Of a DNA stretch of 64,000 nucleotides, positions 41,929-50,051 are shown piece by piece. The notes under the pieces are model-generated. The model searched no databases. It saw only the letters and a program-made list of their open reading frames with translations, and was not told where the DNA came from. Origin of the DNA: JBEKYD01 sp052148435 (GTDB taxonomy: Bacteria; Acidobacteriota; Terriglobia; Bryobacterales; Bryobacteraceae); assembly GCA_052148435.1 (NCBI GenBank), contig JBKQIF010000098.1, forward strand, positions 1-64,000. Reading direction: 5' to 3'. Within the stretch, counting starts at the first letter, position 1; every line of letters begins with the position of its first letter. Both the position numbers and the translations under genes were made by a program.

Positions 41929-42654
41929 TCACTCCATCAACCGCGCCGCGGCTTCGTCCAGAAACCAGATCACCCCACGCCCGTGATGGGAAGCGATTTG
42001 GGCGGGGTATTTCTTGGGATCGTATTCTTCCCGAAACACCGCCCGCACGGCTTCGGCTTTGTCCTCGCCAGCCACCAGAAACACCGTGTGCTTGGCGGCC
42101 AGCAGGACGCCTGGCAACAGGGTTACGCGCCATTGCTTGAATTTTTCCGCGTAGGTCGCCGCGGCGATGCCTTCCCGGTCGTCGATCAGCGGATCCCCTG
42201 GAAACAGGCTGGCGCTGTGCGCGTCCGGGCCCATGCCGCGATGCACGATATCGAAATGCGGCATTTCCCCCTCCTCCAGGCCGAAAAACTCCCGGATCTC
42301 TTCGCCGTAGCGGCGCGCCGCCAGCGCAGGTTTGGCTTCACCCGCCACGCGGTGCAAATTCCGGTGCGGAATGCGCGCCCGCGCAATCAGGTGGTCTTCG
42401 GTGAGTTTATAGTTGCTGGCCGCGTCGGTGGGAGGAACCGAACGCTCGTCTACCCAGAACAGATGTACCCGGTCCCAGCGCACCGGCTCGGTAGCCAGCC
42501 TGTCGAACATCGGCTTCGGGGTGGAACCACCCGACACGGCCAACGTGGCCAGTTCCTGGGCCGCCAACGCTTCCTCGATCAGCGCGGCAATCCTGCGGGC
42601 GCAGGCGTCCGCCGCCGCCCGCGCATCCGCGTAGGTGTGCCACTGTACGCTCAT
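41929..42654 (-). CDS. pgl: 6-phosphogluconolactonase
   Basis: A 241-residue protein of the DevB/SOL family. It shows LAVSGGSTPKPMFDRLA, the HLFWVDERSVPPTDAASNY motif and the GMGPDAHSASLFPG glycine-rich segment with the catalytic His. It hydrolyses 6-phosphogluconolactone, step two of the oxidative pentose-phosphate path. The ATG overlaps the opcA stop (ATGA), completing the leftward operon zwf-opcA-pgl. Confidence 0.94.
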   Translation of the reverse strand: MSVQWHTYADARAAADACARRIAALIEEALAAQELATLAVSGGSTPKPMFDRLATEPVRWDRVHLFWVDERSVPPTDAASNYKLTEDHLIARARIPHRNLHRVAGEAKPALAARRYGEEIREFFGLEEGEMPHFDIVHRGMGPDAHSASLFPGDPLIDDREGIAAATYAEKFKQWRVTLLPGVLLAAKHTVFLVAGEDKAEAVRAVFREEYDPKKYPAQIASHHGRGVIWFLDEAAARLME

Positions 42655-43637
42655 TTGTCTTCAGCATGCACCAGTTTGACGGCCGAAGAAAGGGTCGCTT
42701 CAAAAACCGCGTCGCGCCGCAGGATTCCCAGTTCCTCGCGCATCAGCGCATAATCGGTGGGCGCCGGCAGGCTGGTGCATTGCGCCAGCCCGTTGATCGT
42801 CGTCACCAGGCGCGCGCCCCACCGCTCCAGCGCTACGCTCCACCCTTCGGCTTCGAGCGTGACGCCGTTATGTTCGGAATGCGTAATCTCCAGGCGCGGC
42901 CGTGCGCCCGCCGCCGCCAGGGCGTCCATGATCCAGGCGGCCAGATACCACGACCACACCGTTAGCTGCTCCCCGCTCGACGCCACCCGCACCACCGCCG
43001 TCCGCGCCAGACCCTCCAGATAGCTCTGGTTTTCAAAAATCTGGGCCAGCGTTTCCCGCCACCGCGTGGTGCGCGTCCACGAAAGGTCGCCCGCCAGGAT
43101 TCCCCGCGACACCAGGCCCGCCACCAACTCCAGCGCCGCCCGCGAATCGGCCATCGGCGCCGTGTCCACCACCACCTTCTGCGCCATCTGCGCGATACCG
43201 TCGAACTCCGGCATGCCCGCGAGGCGCGCGCTGCGGCACCACAGCACCACCGGCAGGTCCGGCACTTCCAGCGGCAGGATCACCGAGGCCAGATCGTCCA
43301 GCGCCGCATCCGAGGCCGTAATCTCCACCTGCTCGCAACAAATCTGACGCCGCTGGCCGAACGGCATCCAGCATTGCGCGTAGACCCGCTCGCTCAGCGT
43401 GCGCTCGCTCACGCCGCGCAGGCGTATGATGATCGTGCGCGCCGGATGCTCCGGCATCAGCGCCGCCACCGTTTCCCCCAGCGCCATCGGATCGTCGCTT
43501 TCTTCGGCGATCGCCACCAGGGTCAAGGTGCAGGCCCGCAGCACGCCCTGGCCCGCTTCTCCCTCGCCCTGTTTCCCCGTCGTGACCCAAAGCTCTTCCA
43601 GTTCCTTGAGAATATGGTCCGGCGCCACCGTGCTCAT
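42651..43637 (-). CDS. opcA: Glucose-6-phosphate dehydrogenase assembly protein OpcA
   Basis: A 328-residue protein. It starts MSTVAPDHILKELEELWV at 43637. The family segments are ARTIIIRLRGVSERTLSERV, QICCEQVEITASDAALDDLA, ILPLEVPDLPVVLWC and PRLEITHSEHNGVTLE. OpcA binds and activates glucose-6-phosphate dehydrogenase, best known from cyanobacteria, where it is part of redox control. The ATG overlaps the zwf stop (TAATG). There are no visible Cys pairs of the cyanobacterial redox type to judge by eye. Confidence 0.9.
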   Translation of the reverse strand: MSTVAPDHILKELEELWVTTGKQGEGEAGQGVLRACTLTLVAIAEESDDPMALGETVAALMPEHPARTIIIRLRGVSERTLSERVYAQCWMPFGQRRQICCEQVEITASDAALDDLASVILPLEVPDLPVVLWCRSARLAGMPEFDGIAQMAQKVVVDTAPMADSRAALELVAGLVSRGILAGDLSWTRTTRWRETLAQIFENQSYLEGLARTAVVRVASSGEQLTVWSWYLAAWIMDALAAAGARPRLEITHSEHNGVTLEAEGWSVALERWGARLVTTINGLAQCTSLPAPTDYALMREELGILRRDAVFEATLSSAVKLVHAEDK

Positions 43638-45169
43638 TACGGTTTCCTCCACGTATGGCCGCGCCGCGCCAGCATAAGGTCGGCCGCCGCCGGCCCCCAC
43701 GAACCGGCCGGGTAATTGGGAAAGTCGCACTTGGTTTCGCGCCACACGTTCTCAATCGGCTCCACCACCCGCCAGCTCGCCTCCACCATGTCCTGCCGCG
43801 TATACAATGTGGCGTCGCCGACGATTGCGTCCAGCAGCAGCGTTTCGTAAGCCGACGGAGAGCGCTCCCCAAAACTCGATCCGTAGTTGAAATCCATCGA
43901 CACCGGCCGCAACCGCATCCCCGATCCCGGGAGCTTGGACAGAAACTTGAGCGAAATGCCTTCCTCCGGCTGAATCCGCACGATCAGCAGATTCGGCGCA
44001 CTGGTGGGCGCATCGCCATCGAACATCGCCAGCGGCGCCGGCTTGAACTGGATGGCGATTTCGGTCACCCGCTTGGGCAGCCGCTTGCCCGTCCGCAGAT
44101 AGAACGGCACCCCCGCCCAACGCCAGTTCTCGCAGAAAAACGTGACCGCGGCGTAGGTATCCGTGCGCGATTCCTTGTCCACCCCCGGTTCCCCGCGAAA
44201 ACCCGGCACGTCCTCGCCGCCGATGCGCGCCGCGCCGTATTGCCCCGGCGCCGTGTCCCGCCGGATTTCGTCCGGCGTCATCGCCTTGATCGAGCGCAGC
44301 AGCTTCGAGCGCTCGTCGCGAACCGAATCCGCCCGGAAGCTGGCGCTCGGTTCCATCGCGATCGTGGCCATCACCTGCAGCAGATGGTTCTGGATCATGT
44401 CGGCCAGCGCCCCGGCTTCCTGATAATACGCGCCCCGGCCTTCCACCCCGATCGATTCCGCTCCCGTGATCTGCACGTGGTCGACGTAGTTGCGGCTCCA
44501 CAGCGGCTCGAATATTCCGTTGCCGAAGCGAAACGCCAATATGTTCTGGACCGTTTCCTTACCCAGGTAATGGTCGATCCGATAGACGTCGGATTCCTGG
44601 AAAACTCCGTGCAGGTCGTCGCTCAATTCCCGCGCCGTCTCGAGGTTCCTCCCGAACGGCTTTTCCACCACCAGCCGCCGCCATCCCGAGCCCTTGTTCA
44701 TCCCCGCCGCGCCAATGCCCTGCGCCGCGCGGCCGTACTGGCTCGGCTGCGTGGAAAGATAGAAGAGCGCGTTGCCGCCGGTGGCCCGTTCGCTGTCCAC
44801 TTGCTTCAATCTGGCCGCCAGCTTGTCGTAAAAAGCGGAGTCGTTGATGTCGCCGGCCACGTAATAGAGACCCGCGGCGAAGGCCTGCCACACGTCTTCG
44901 TCGAACTCGGTATCTTCCGAGAATTGCTTGACCGCCTCCAGCATCTTCTCGCGAAACTGGTTGTCGGACAGCGGACTGCGCGACGTGCCGACCACCGCGA
45001 ACCCCGCCGCCAGCCGCCGGTCGTATGCCAGGCGATACAACGCGGGTATCAGCTTTCGCTTGGTCAGGTCGCCGTTGGCTCCGAATATCACCACGGTGCA
45101 TTCCGGTACCCGCCGCTCAAACCGCAAAGGATCTTGAAACGGATTCTCCAAGGGCATTGGAACCAACAT
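43637..45169 (-). CDS. zwf: Glucose-6-phosphate 1-dehydrogenase
   Basis: A 510-residue enzyme that oxidises glucose 6-phosphate with NADP. The N-terminus has the dinucleotide motif VVIFGANGDLTKRKLIPALY. The catalytic His region is YRIDHYLGKETVQNILAFRF, with VVEKPFGRNLETA before it, and the C-terminal part has YLRTGKRLPKRVTEIAIQFK. The ATG at 45169 or the one at 45157 could be used. It is first in the operon with opcA and pgl. Confidence 0.96.
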   Translation of the reverse strand: MLVPMPLENPFQDPLRFERRVPECTVVIFGANGDLTKRKLIPALYRLAYDRRLAAGFAVVGTSRSPLSDNQFREKMLEAVKQFSEDTEFDEDVWQAFAAGLYYVAGDINDSAFYDKLAARLKQVDSERATGGNALFYLSTQPSQYGRAAQGIGAAGMNKGSGWRRLVVEKPFGRNLETARELSDDLHGVFQESDVYRIDHYLGKETVQNILAFRFGNGIFEPLWSRNYVDHVQITGAESIGVEGRGAYYQEAGALADMIQNHLLQVMATIAMEPSASFRADSVRDERSKLLRSIKAMTPDEIRRDTAPGQYGAARIGGEDVPGFRGEPGVDKESRTDTYAAVTFFCENWRWAGVPFYLRTGKRLPKRVTEIAIQFKPAPLAMFDGDAPTSAPNLLIVRIQPEEGISLKFLSKLPGSGMRLRPVSMDFNYGSSFGERSPSAYETLLLDAIVGDATLYTRQDMVEASWRVVEPIENVWRETKCDFPNYPAGSWGPAAADLMLARRGHTWRKP

Positions 45170-45206
45170 ATCACGTGCGCTGTGAGCGGCCTGCCGTTCG
45201 GGCCTC

Positions 45207-45239
45207 GGTGGGGCAGACGATCGCTTTTTGTCGTCCGCT
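45207..45239. repeat. REPIN/MITE-like element, half copy D
   Basis: GGTGGGGCAGACGATCGCTT then TTTGTCGTCCGC matches the left arm of copies B and C (GACAGACGATCGC core). No right arm follows within 120 bases, so this is a solo arm. It lies 38 bases upstream of the zwf start. Confidence 0.65.
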
Positions 45240-45798
45240 TAAGTGCCACGTTGCGCGGGCCGCATACGCGTGGGAATGAACTGGAAGGAAGTCCTTAAAT
45301 CTCTGTCGGGCGCGTTTTTCGTCACGGCGGGTGCGAGCTGGTATCTCTCTTGGCGCCACATTGCAGTTCCGTTTTTCGGACTTACGATGGTGTGGTGTTC
45401 CACATAAGGTAGGTTTCGGAACGGGAACCGGACCCCCGCAAAGACCGGCCCGGCGCCGGTCCATTTTCCGCCCCAAATATGGCGCCACGGAACATGCCTG
45501 CGCCCCAGCCAAATCCCGGTCACGGACTTTCCCAAATTATTTGAGGCCCCAAAATCGTTTCCTCTCACCGCCTCACCACCGGCGGATCCAGGCACGCATC
45601 CGTCGTCGTGATACATCTCAAATAGGAGCTCGGCATCGCCGGCCAGCAAGCCGGCGCGAACCCAATTGGCACTTGACCAAACGAACCCAACCGCGACTCC
45701 AACAAAAAGAAACAACGGAACTTGTTCCACCTCAAATAGGCCGTTTCCGAGCTGCCCCGAACCCCAGCCCCAGGCTCCCGAATCGCCGCCGAAAACGC

Positions 45799-45825
45799 GC
45801 ACAAAAATGCACAACGATGCACAAA
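45799..45825. repeat. ATGCACAAA repeat block, third copy
   Basis: GCACAAAAATGCACAACGAT followed by GCACAAA: three units of the repeat also found at 18523 and 18681. It lies about 120 bases upstream of xseB. Confidence 0.55.
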
Positions 45826-45945
45826 TCGCCGACCAGCCCACCAGCCACCCCGTCAGCCCGCCCGGGCATCCCGGGTTATCTCCGCAACGCTCCCGCACCT
45901 CCACCCCGCGCCTCCTTCCGTCACCCCCCTGTTAGAATGGGCCTC

Positions 45946-46206
45946 ATGGCGGATCAACCGGCTGGCCCGGAGTCAGCCGCATCGTTCGAAACCAGTCTCG
46001 ACGAGCTCGAAAAAGTCGTCAAGCAACTCGAAGGCGGCGACCTGTCGCTCGAACGCTCGCTGGAGCTGTTCGAGCGGGGCATGGCATTGAGCGGCCTCTG
46101 CCGCAAGCAACTGGAGGCGGCCGAAACCCGCGTCGAGATGCTCATCCGTAAGGACGGCAAAACCGTGCCCGAGCCCTTTCGTCCCGACAAGCAAGAGAAC
46201 GCATGA
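45946..46206 (+). CDS. xseB: Exodeoxyribonuclease VII small subunit
   Basis: An 86-residue helical protein. The core FETSLDELEKVVKQLEGGDL then SLERSLELFERGMAL is the XseB signature. It joins XseA to form exonuclease VII, a single-strand DNA nuclease; xseA is not nearby. An ATG at 45946 gives a normal family length; one at 45937 is also possible. It overlaps ispA by four bases, a frequent arrangement. Confidence 0.93.
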   Translation: MADQPAGPESAASFETSLDELEKVVKQLEGGDLSLERSLELFERGMALSGLCRKQLEAAETRVEMLIRKDGKTVPEPFRPDKQENA

Positions 46207-47093
46207 CCCTTCACGATTACCTGGCCCGCGAGCAGCGGCTCGTCGACGCGGAGCTCGACCGCCTGGTCCCGCCCGAAACCACCCCGCCCGCCACCATTCA
46301 CCGCGCCATGCGCTACAGCCTGTTCGCCGGCGGCAAGCGCATCCGCCCCATCCTGTGTCTGGAAGCCGCGCGCACGGTTTCCGGCTCAGCCGACGCCGCC
46401 GACGCTGTGCTCCCCGCCGCTTGCGCCCTGGAGCTCATTCACACCTATTCCTTAATCCACGACGACCTTCCCGCCCTCGATAACGACGATTACCGCCGCG
46501 GCAAGCTCACCAACCACAAAGTGTTTGGCGACGCCATGGCGATCCTCGCCGGCGATGCCCTCCTCACCCTCGCGTTTGAGGTGCTCGCTTCCCTCGATGC
46601 GCCCCCCGACCGCAAAACCCGGCTGATCGGCGAACTGGCTGCCGCGGCGGGCACCGTGGGCGGCATGATCGGCGGCCAGGTGGCCGACCTCGAAGGCGAA
46701 GGCAAGCCCCCCGAAGCCGAGTTGCTTGGCGCCATCCACAGCGCCAAGACCGGCGCCATGCTGCGCGCCAGCCTGCGCATGGGCGTCATCTTCGCCGGCG
46801 GCACGGACGCCCAATACAGCGCCCTTTCCGCTTACGGCGAGCACATCGGCCTGGCATTTCAGATCGTCGACGACATCCTCGACGTGGAAGAATCCTCCGC
46901 CGCCCTCGGCAAGACCGCGGGCAAGGACGCCGCCCAGCACAAGATCACTTTCCCCGCGGTCTACGGCCTGGAAACGTCGCGCCGCATGGCCGAGGAGCAG
47001 TGCGCCCACGCGCACCGGGTGCTGGCTCCTTTCGGCGAGCGCGCCCTGCGCCTCAACGAGCTCGCCGATCACATCGTGCATCGCAAGTCATGA
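46203..47093 (+). CDS. ispA: Farnesyl diphosphate synthase (short-chain polyprenyl synthase)
   Basis: A 296-residue enzyme. GGKRIRPILCLEAA, the first Asp-rich motif SLIHDDLPALDNDDYRRGK and the second QIVDDILDVEESSAALGKTA are present. It condenses IPP with DMAPP and geranyl diphosphate to farnesyl diphosphate, the substrate of HpnD/HpnC for squalene. The D-D-x4-D spacing with xseB upstream fits IspA. The gene is followed by palindromic element copy B. Confidence 0.94.
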   Translation: MTLHDYLAREQRLVDAELDRLVPPETTPPATIHRAMRYSLFAGGKRIRPILCLEAARTVSGSADAADAVLPAACALELIHTYSLIHDDLPALDNDDYRRGKLTNHKVFGDAMAILAGDALLTLAFEVLASLDAPPDRKTRLIGELAAAAGTVGGMIGGQVADLEGEGKPPEAELLGAIHSAKTGAMLRASLRMGVIFAGGTDAQYSALSAYGEHIGLAFQIVDDILDVEESSAALGKTAGKDAAQHKITFPAVYGLETSRRMAEEQCAHAHRVLAPFGERALRLNELADHIVHRKS

Positions 47094-47114
47094 AGGCCAG
47101 GAGAGCATCCGACG

Positions 47115-47206
47115 GGTGGGACAGACCATCGTTTTTCGTGGTCTGTCGGGCCCTCGCGAGACCACAACCGCCTGACAGACGACAAGAGACGATCGCCTGT
47201 CCCACC
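47115..47206. repeat. REPIN/MITE-like palindromic element, copy B
   Basis: A 92-base element. The left arm 47115-47147 (GGTGGGACAGACCATCGTTT onward) and the right arm 47174-47206 (ending CGCCTGTCCCACC) match at about 27 of 33 paired positions, with a 26-base middle. It fills the whole gap between ispA and tlyA and ends 13 bases before the tlyA ATG, so it may fold in the mRNA leader of tlyA. Confidence 0.85.
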
Positions 47207-47219
47207 AATTGTGCGGGCC

Positions 47220-47957
47220 ATGCGGCCTAGGCTCGACCGCCTGCTGGTGGAACGCGGCCTCGCCGAGTCGCGCGAAAAGGCCCAGGCCCTCATCATGGCC
47301 GGTTCCGTCACCGTCAACGGCCAGAAGGCCGCCAAACCGGGCCAGCCGGTGGACCCTGCCAGCGCCGTCGAGCTGCTGGCGCGCCCGCCCTACGTCAGCC
47401 GCGGCGGCCTCAAGCTAGCGGCTGCGCTCGATCGCTTCGCCATCGCCGTCGAAGACAAGATCTGCCTGGATATCGGCGCGTCCACCGGCGGCTTCACCGA
47501 CGCCCTGCTGCAGCGTGGCGCTCTGCGCGTCCACGCCGTCGATGTCGGCTCCGGCCAACTGGCCTGGAGCCTGCGCACCGATCCGCGCGTCGTGGTGCAC
47601 GAGCACGTCAACGCTCGCGAACTCCGTTTCGAGACGCTCGGCGAAAAGGTCGATTTTCTCTCCTGCGACGTCAGCTTTATCTCGGTCACCCTGATTCTGC
47701 CCGCGGCCGTCCCCTTGTTACAACCTCAGGGGCAAATGGTTATACTAATCAAACCGCAGTTTGAGGTGGGCAAGGGTCAGGTGGGTAAGGGCGGCATCGT
47801 GCGCGACCCGGACCTGCACCAGGCAGTTTGCCAGCGGGTGGAGCGCGCGGTTCGCCAATTCGGATTTGAAACCAGCATCATGCCGAGTCCCATTCTGGGC
47901 GCCGAAGGCAACCGGGAGTTCCTTCTTCATGCCCGCGCTCCAGTAGAAAGTGTGTGA
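47220..47957 (+). CDS. tlyA: TlyA-family rRNA methyltransferase
   Basis: About 245 residues. An N-terminal S4 RNA-binding domain (RLDRLLVERGLAESREKAQA, ALIMAGSVTVNG) is followed by an FtsJ-like methyltransferase domain (YVSRGGLKLAAALDRF, CLDIGASTGGFTDALLQRGA, VDFLSCDVSFISVTLILPA). TlyA methylates ribose 2'-O positions of cytidines in rRNA in other bacteria. An ATG at 47220 was chosen over a GTG at 47211. Next comes nadK after 3 bases. Confidence 0.92.
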   Translation: MRPRLDRLLVERGLAESREKAQALIMAGSVTVNGQKAAKPGQPVDPASAVELLARPPYVSRGGLKLAAALDRFAIAVEDKICLDIGASTGGFTDALLQRGALRVHAVDVGSGQLAWSLRTDPRVVVHEHVNARELRFETLGEKVDFLSCDVSFISVTLILPAAVPLLQPQGQMVILIKPQFEVGKGQVGKGGIVRDPDLHQAVCQRVERAVRQFGFETSIMPSPILGAEGNREFLLHARAPVESV

Positions 47958-47960
47958 GAA

Positions 47961-48821
47961 ATGCGGATTGACACCGTCGGCATCGTCTCCAAACCAAACT
48001 CACAGGCAGCCGCCGAAATCGTGCCCGCTTTGATTCGGTGGCTGCGGGCCCGCTCCATCGCCGTCCGTTGCGACGAGTTGACCGCCGCCTACGCCCCCGG
48101 AGAAACCGCCATCCCTCGCGATGACGTGCCGGAAGGGTGCGACCTGATCATCGTTCTGGGCGGCGACGGCACCCTGCTTTCGGCCGCCCGCTCCATCGGC
48201 CGCCGCGAGATTCCCCTCTTCCCGGTCAACCTCGGCGGACTCGGTTTCCTCACCGCCATCGCCGTGGACGAGATCTATCCCGAGCTCGAACGCGCCTTCC
48301 GCGGCGAACAGCGCATCGCCAAGCGCAGACTGCTCCATGCCCGCGTGGTGCGCCAGGAGTCGATCGTGGCGGAATTTGACGCGCTCAACGACGCCGTGCT
48401 CGCCAAAGCGGCACTGGCCCGCATGATCGACCTGGATGTTTTCGCCGACGAGCAATTCGTCGGCGCCTACAAAGCCGACGGTCTGATTATCTCCACCCCC
48501 ACCGGCTCGACCGCGTACTCGCTTTCGGCCGGCGGTCCCATCATTTTTCCCTCCGTTCCCACCATCTGCCTCACCCCGATTTGCCCGCACACCCTCACCA
48601 ATCGGCCCGTGCTGGTGCCGGAAACCATGACCATTCGCGTCATCTCGCGCAATGCCGATGAGAGCGTCTACCTCACCATCGACGGCCAGGTCGGCACCCT
48701 GCTCATGGATGGCGACACCATCGTCTGCCGCAGCACGGATTTCGCCCTGCGCCTGGTCCGCCCGCCCCACGCCATGTTCTTCGACGTCCTGCGCCAGAAG
48801 TTGAAATGGGGCGAACGATGA
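47961..48821 (+). CDS. nadK: NAD kinase
   Basis: A 286-residue enzyme that makes NADP from NAD. The catalytic G-G-D-G-T loop is IIVLGGDGTLLSAARSIGRR. NLGGLGFLTAI, the N-D segment FDALNDAVLAKAAL and TPTGSTAYSLSAGGPI are all typical. Co-transcription with tlyA is common in bacteria. The stop overlaps the symporter start (ATGA). Confidence 0.95.
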   Translation: MRIDTVGIVSKPNSQAAAEIVPALIRWLRARSIAVRCDELTAAYAPGETAIPRDDVPEGCDLIIVLGGDGTLLSAARSIGRREIPLFPVNLGGLGFLTAIAVDEIYPELERAFRGEQRIAKRRLLHARVVRQESIVAEFDALNDAVLAKAALARMIDLDVFADEQFVGAYKADGLIISTPTGSTAYSLSAGGPIIFPSVPTICLTPICPHTLTNRPVLVPETMTIRVISRNADESVYLTIDGQVGTLLMDGDTIVCRSTDFALRLVRPPHAMFFDVLRQKLKWGER

Positions 48822-50035
48822 AGCGGATCTCGCTCACCGGCTGGATCTTTCTGGCCATGGTGGCCGGCGTAATCTTGGGAATCGCGGACCCCGGCGTGGC
48901 GCGTCAGCTTGCGCCCCTCAGCAACATTTTTCTGCGCCTGATCCGCTCCATCGTGGCGCCGCTGATATTCGGCATCCTGGTGGCGGGCGTGGCCGCCGGC
49001 GAGCTCAAACACATGGGCCGCATCGGCGCCAAGGCGTTGCTGTACTTCGAAGTAGTCACCACCATCGCCCTGTTTCTCGGCCTGGGCGCCGTCAACCTGG
49101 CGCGGCCGGGAGTTGGCGTGCCCATCCAGCGCTCCGCCGCTGAAACCCTGCCCGCGCCCGCGGCCGGGCAGAGCACCCTCAATACCGTGCTCGAGCATAC
49201 CTTCCCCACCAGCATTGTCGACGCCATGGCGCGTAACGATGTGCTCCAGGTGGTGGTGTTCGCCTTCCTGTTTGGAGCGGCCTGCTCGTCGGTCGGCGCC
49301 AAGGCCCGTCCGGTGGTGGAGTTTGCGGGCGCGCTGGCCGAGGTGATGTTTCGCTACACGGGTTACGTCATGTACCTGGCGCCGCTCGGAGTGGGCGCCG
49401 CGCTGGCGGTCACCGTCGGCTCGAAAGGCGTAACCGTGCTGTTCGGGCTGGGCAAGCTGATCCTCACCATGTACGCCACTGTGGTCGTCTTCGTGGTAGT
49501 GGTGTTGGGCGCGGTGATTGCCCTTGCCCGAATCCCAATGGGGCAGTTCTTTCGCGCCGTCCGCCAGCCGGTTCTGATCGCATTTTCGACTGCTTCGAGC
49601 GAAGCCGCGCTGCCGCTGGCCATGGAAAACATGGAAGTTTTCGGGGTGCCGAAACACATTGTCGGATTCGTCATTCCGGCCGGCTACAGCTTCAACCTCG
49701 CTGGCACCACTTTGTACCTCTCCCTGGCCTCGGTTTTCGTCGCCCAGGCGGCCGGCGTGGCGCAAACCTTCGGCGGGCAACTCATCCTCATGCTGACCCT
49801 GATGCTCACCAGCAAAGGAGCCGCCGGCGTGCCGCGCGCCGCCCTGGTCATCCTCATCGGCACCCTCGCCACCTTCCACCTGCCGCTGGAGGGCGTGGCC
49901 ATGCTGATGGGCGTCGATGCCCTGATGGATATGGCCCGTACCGGGGTGAATGTGCTCGGCAATTGTCTCGCCAGCGCGGTGGTGGCCCGCTGGGAAGGTT
50001 ACCGGTTCGAAAGCGCGGTTCGCACGTTAGAGTAG
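48818..50035 (+). CDS. Dicarboxylate/amino acid:cation symporter
   Basis: A 405-residue membrane protein of the GltP/DctA family. About eight helices and two hairpins are expected. Key parts are FLRLIRSIVAPLIFGILVAG, the serine-rich motif AFSTASSEAALPLAMENM, the substrate segment IPAGYSFNLAGTTLYLSLAS and the MGVDALMDMARTGVNVLGN segment with the conserved Asp. It takes up C4-dicarboxylates or acidic amino acids with sodium or protons; specificity is not clear. It is translationally coupled to nadK. Confidence 0.92.
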   Translation: MKRISLTGWIFLAMVAGVILGIADPGVARQLAPLSNIFLRLIRSIVAPLIFGILVAGVAAGELKHMGRIGAKALLYFEVVTTIALFLGLGAVNLARPGVGVPIQRSAAETLPAPAAGQSTLNTVLEHTFPTSIVDAMARNDVLQVVVFAFLFGAACSSVGAKARPVVEFAGALAEVMFRYTGYVMYLAPLGVGAALAVTVGSKGVTVLFGLGKLILTMYATVVVFVVVVLGAVIALARIPMGQFFRAVRQPVLIAFSTASSEAALPLAMENMEVFGVPKHIVGFVIPAGYSFNLAGTTLYLSLASVFVAQAAGVAQTFGGQLILMLTLMLTSKGAAGVPRAALVILIGTLATFHLPLEGVAMLMGVDALMDMARTGVNVLGNCLASAVVARWEGYRFESAVRTLE

Positions 50036-50051
50036 AGGAGGAGCCAAGCCT

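Larger units (their letters stand above)
45170..45945. other. Long intergenic region between zwf and xseB
   Basis: A 776-base divergent spacer. Long open frames exist on both strands, but they lack family features, have odd composition and overlap repeats, so I do not call a gene. It holds a half copy of the palindromic element (45207-45239) and a TGCACAAA repeat block at 45799-45825. It must contain the promoters of zwf (leftward) and of the xseB-ispA run (rightward). Confidence 0.55.

Noticed and set aside
45239..45904. A 221-codon minus-strand open frame in the zwf-xseB spacer
   Set aside because: It crosses the TGCACAAA repeat, has Trp/Gly-rich, non-family sequence, and no ribosome binding site. 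It could be an orphan gene but the evidence is too weak.
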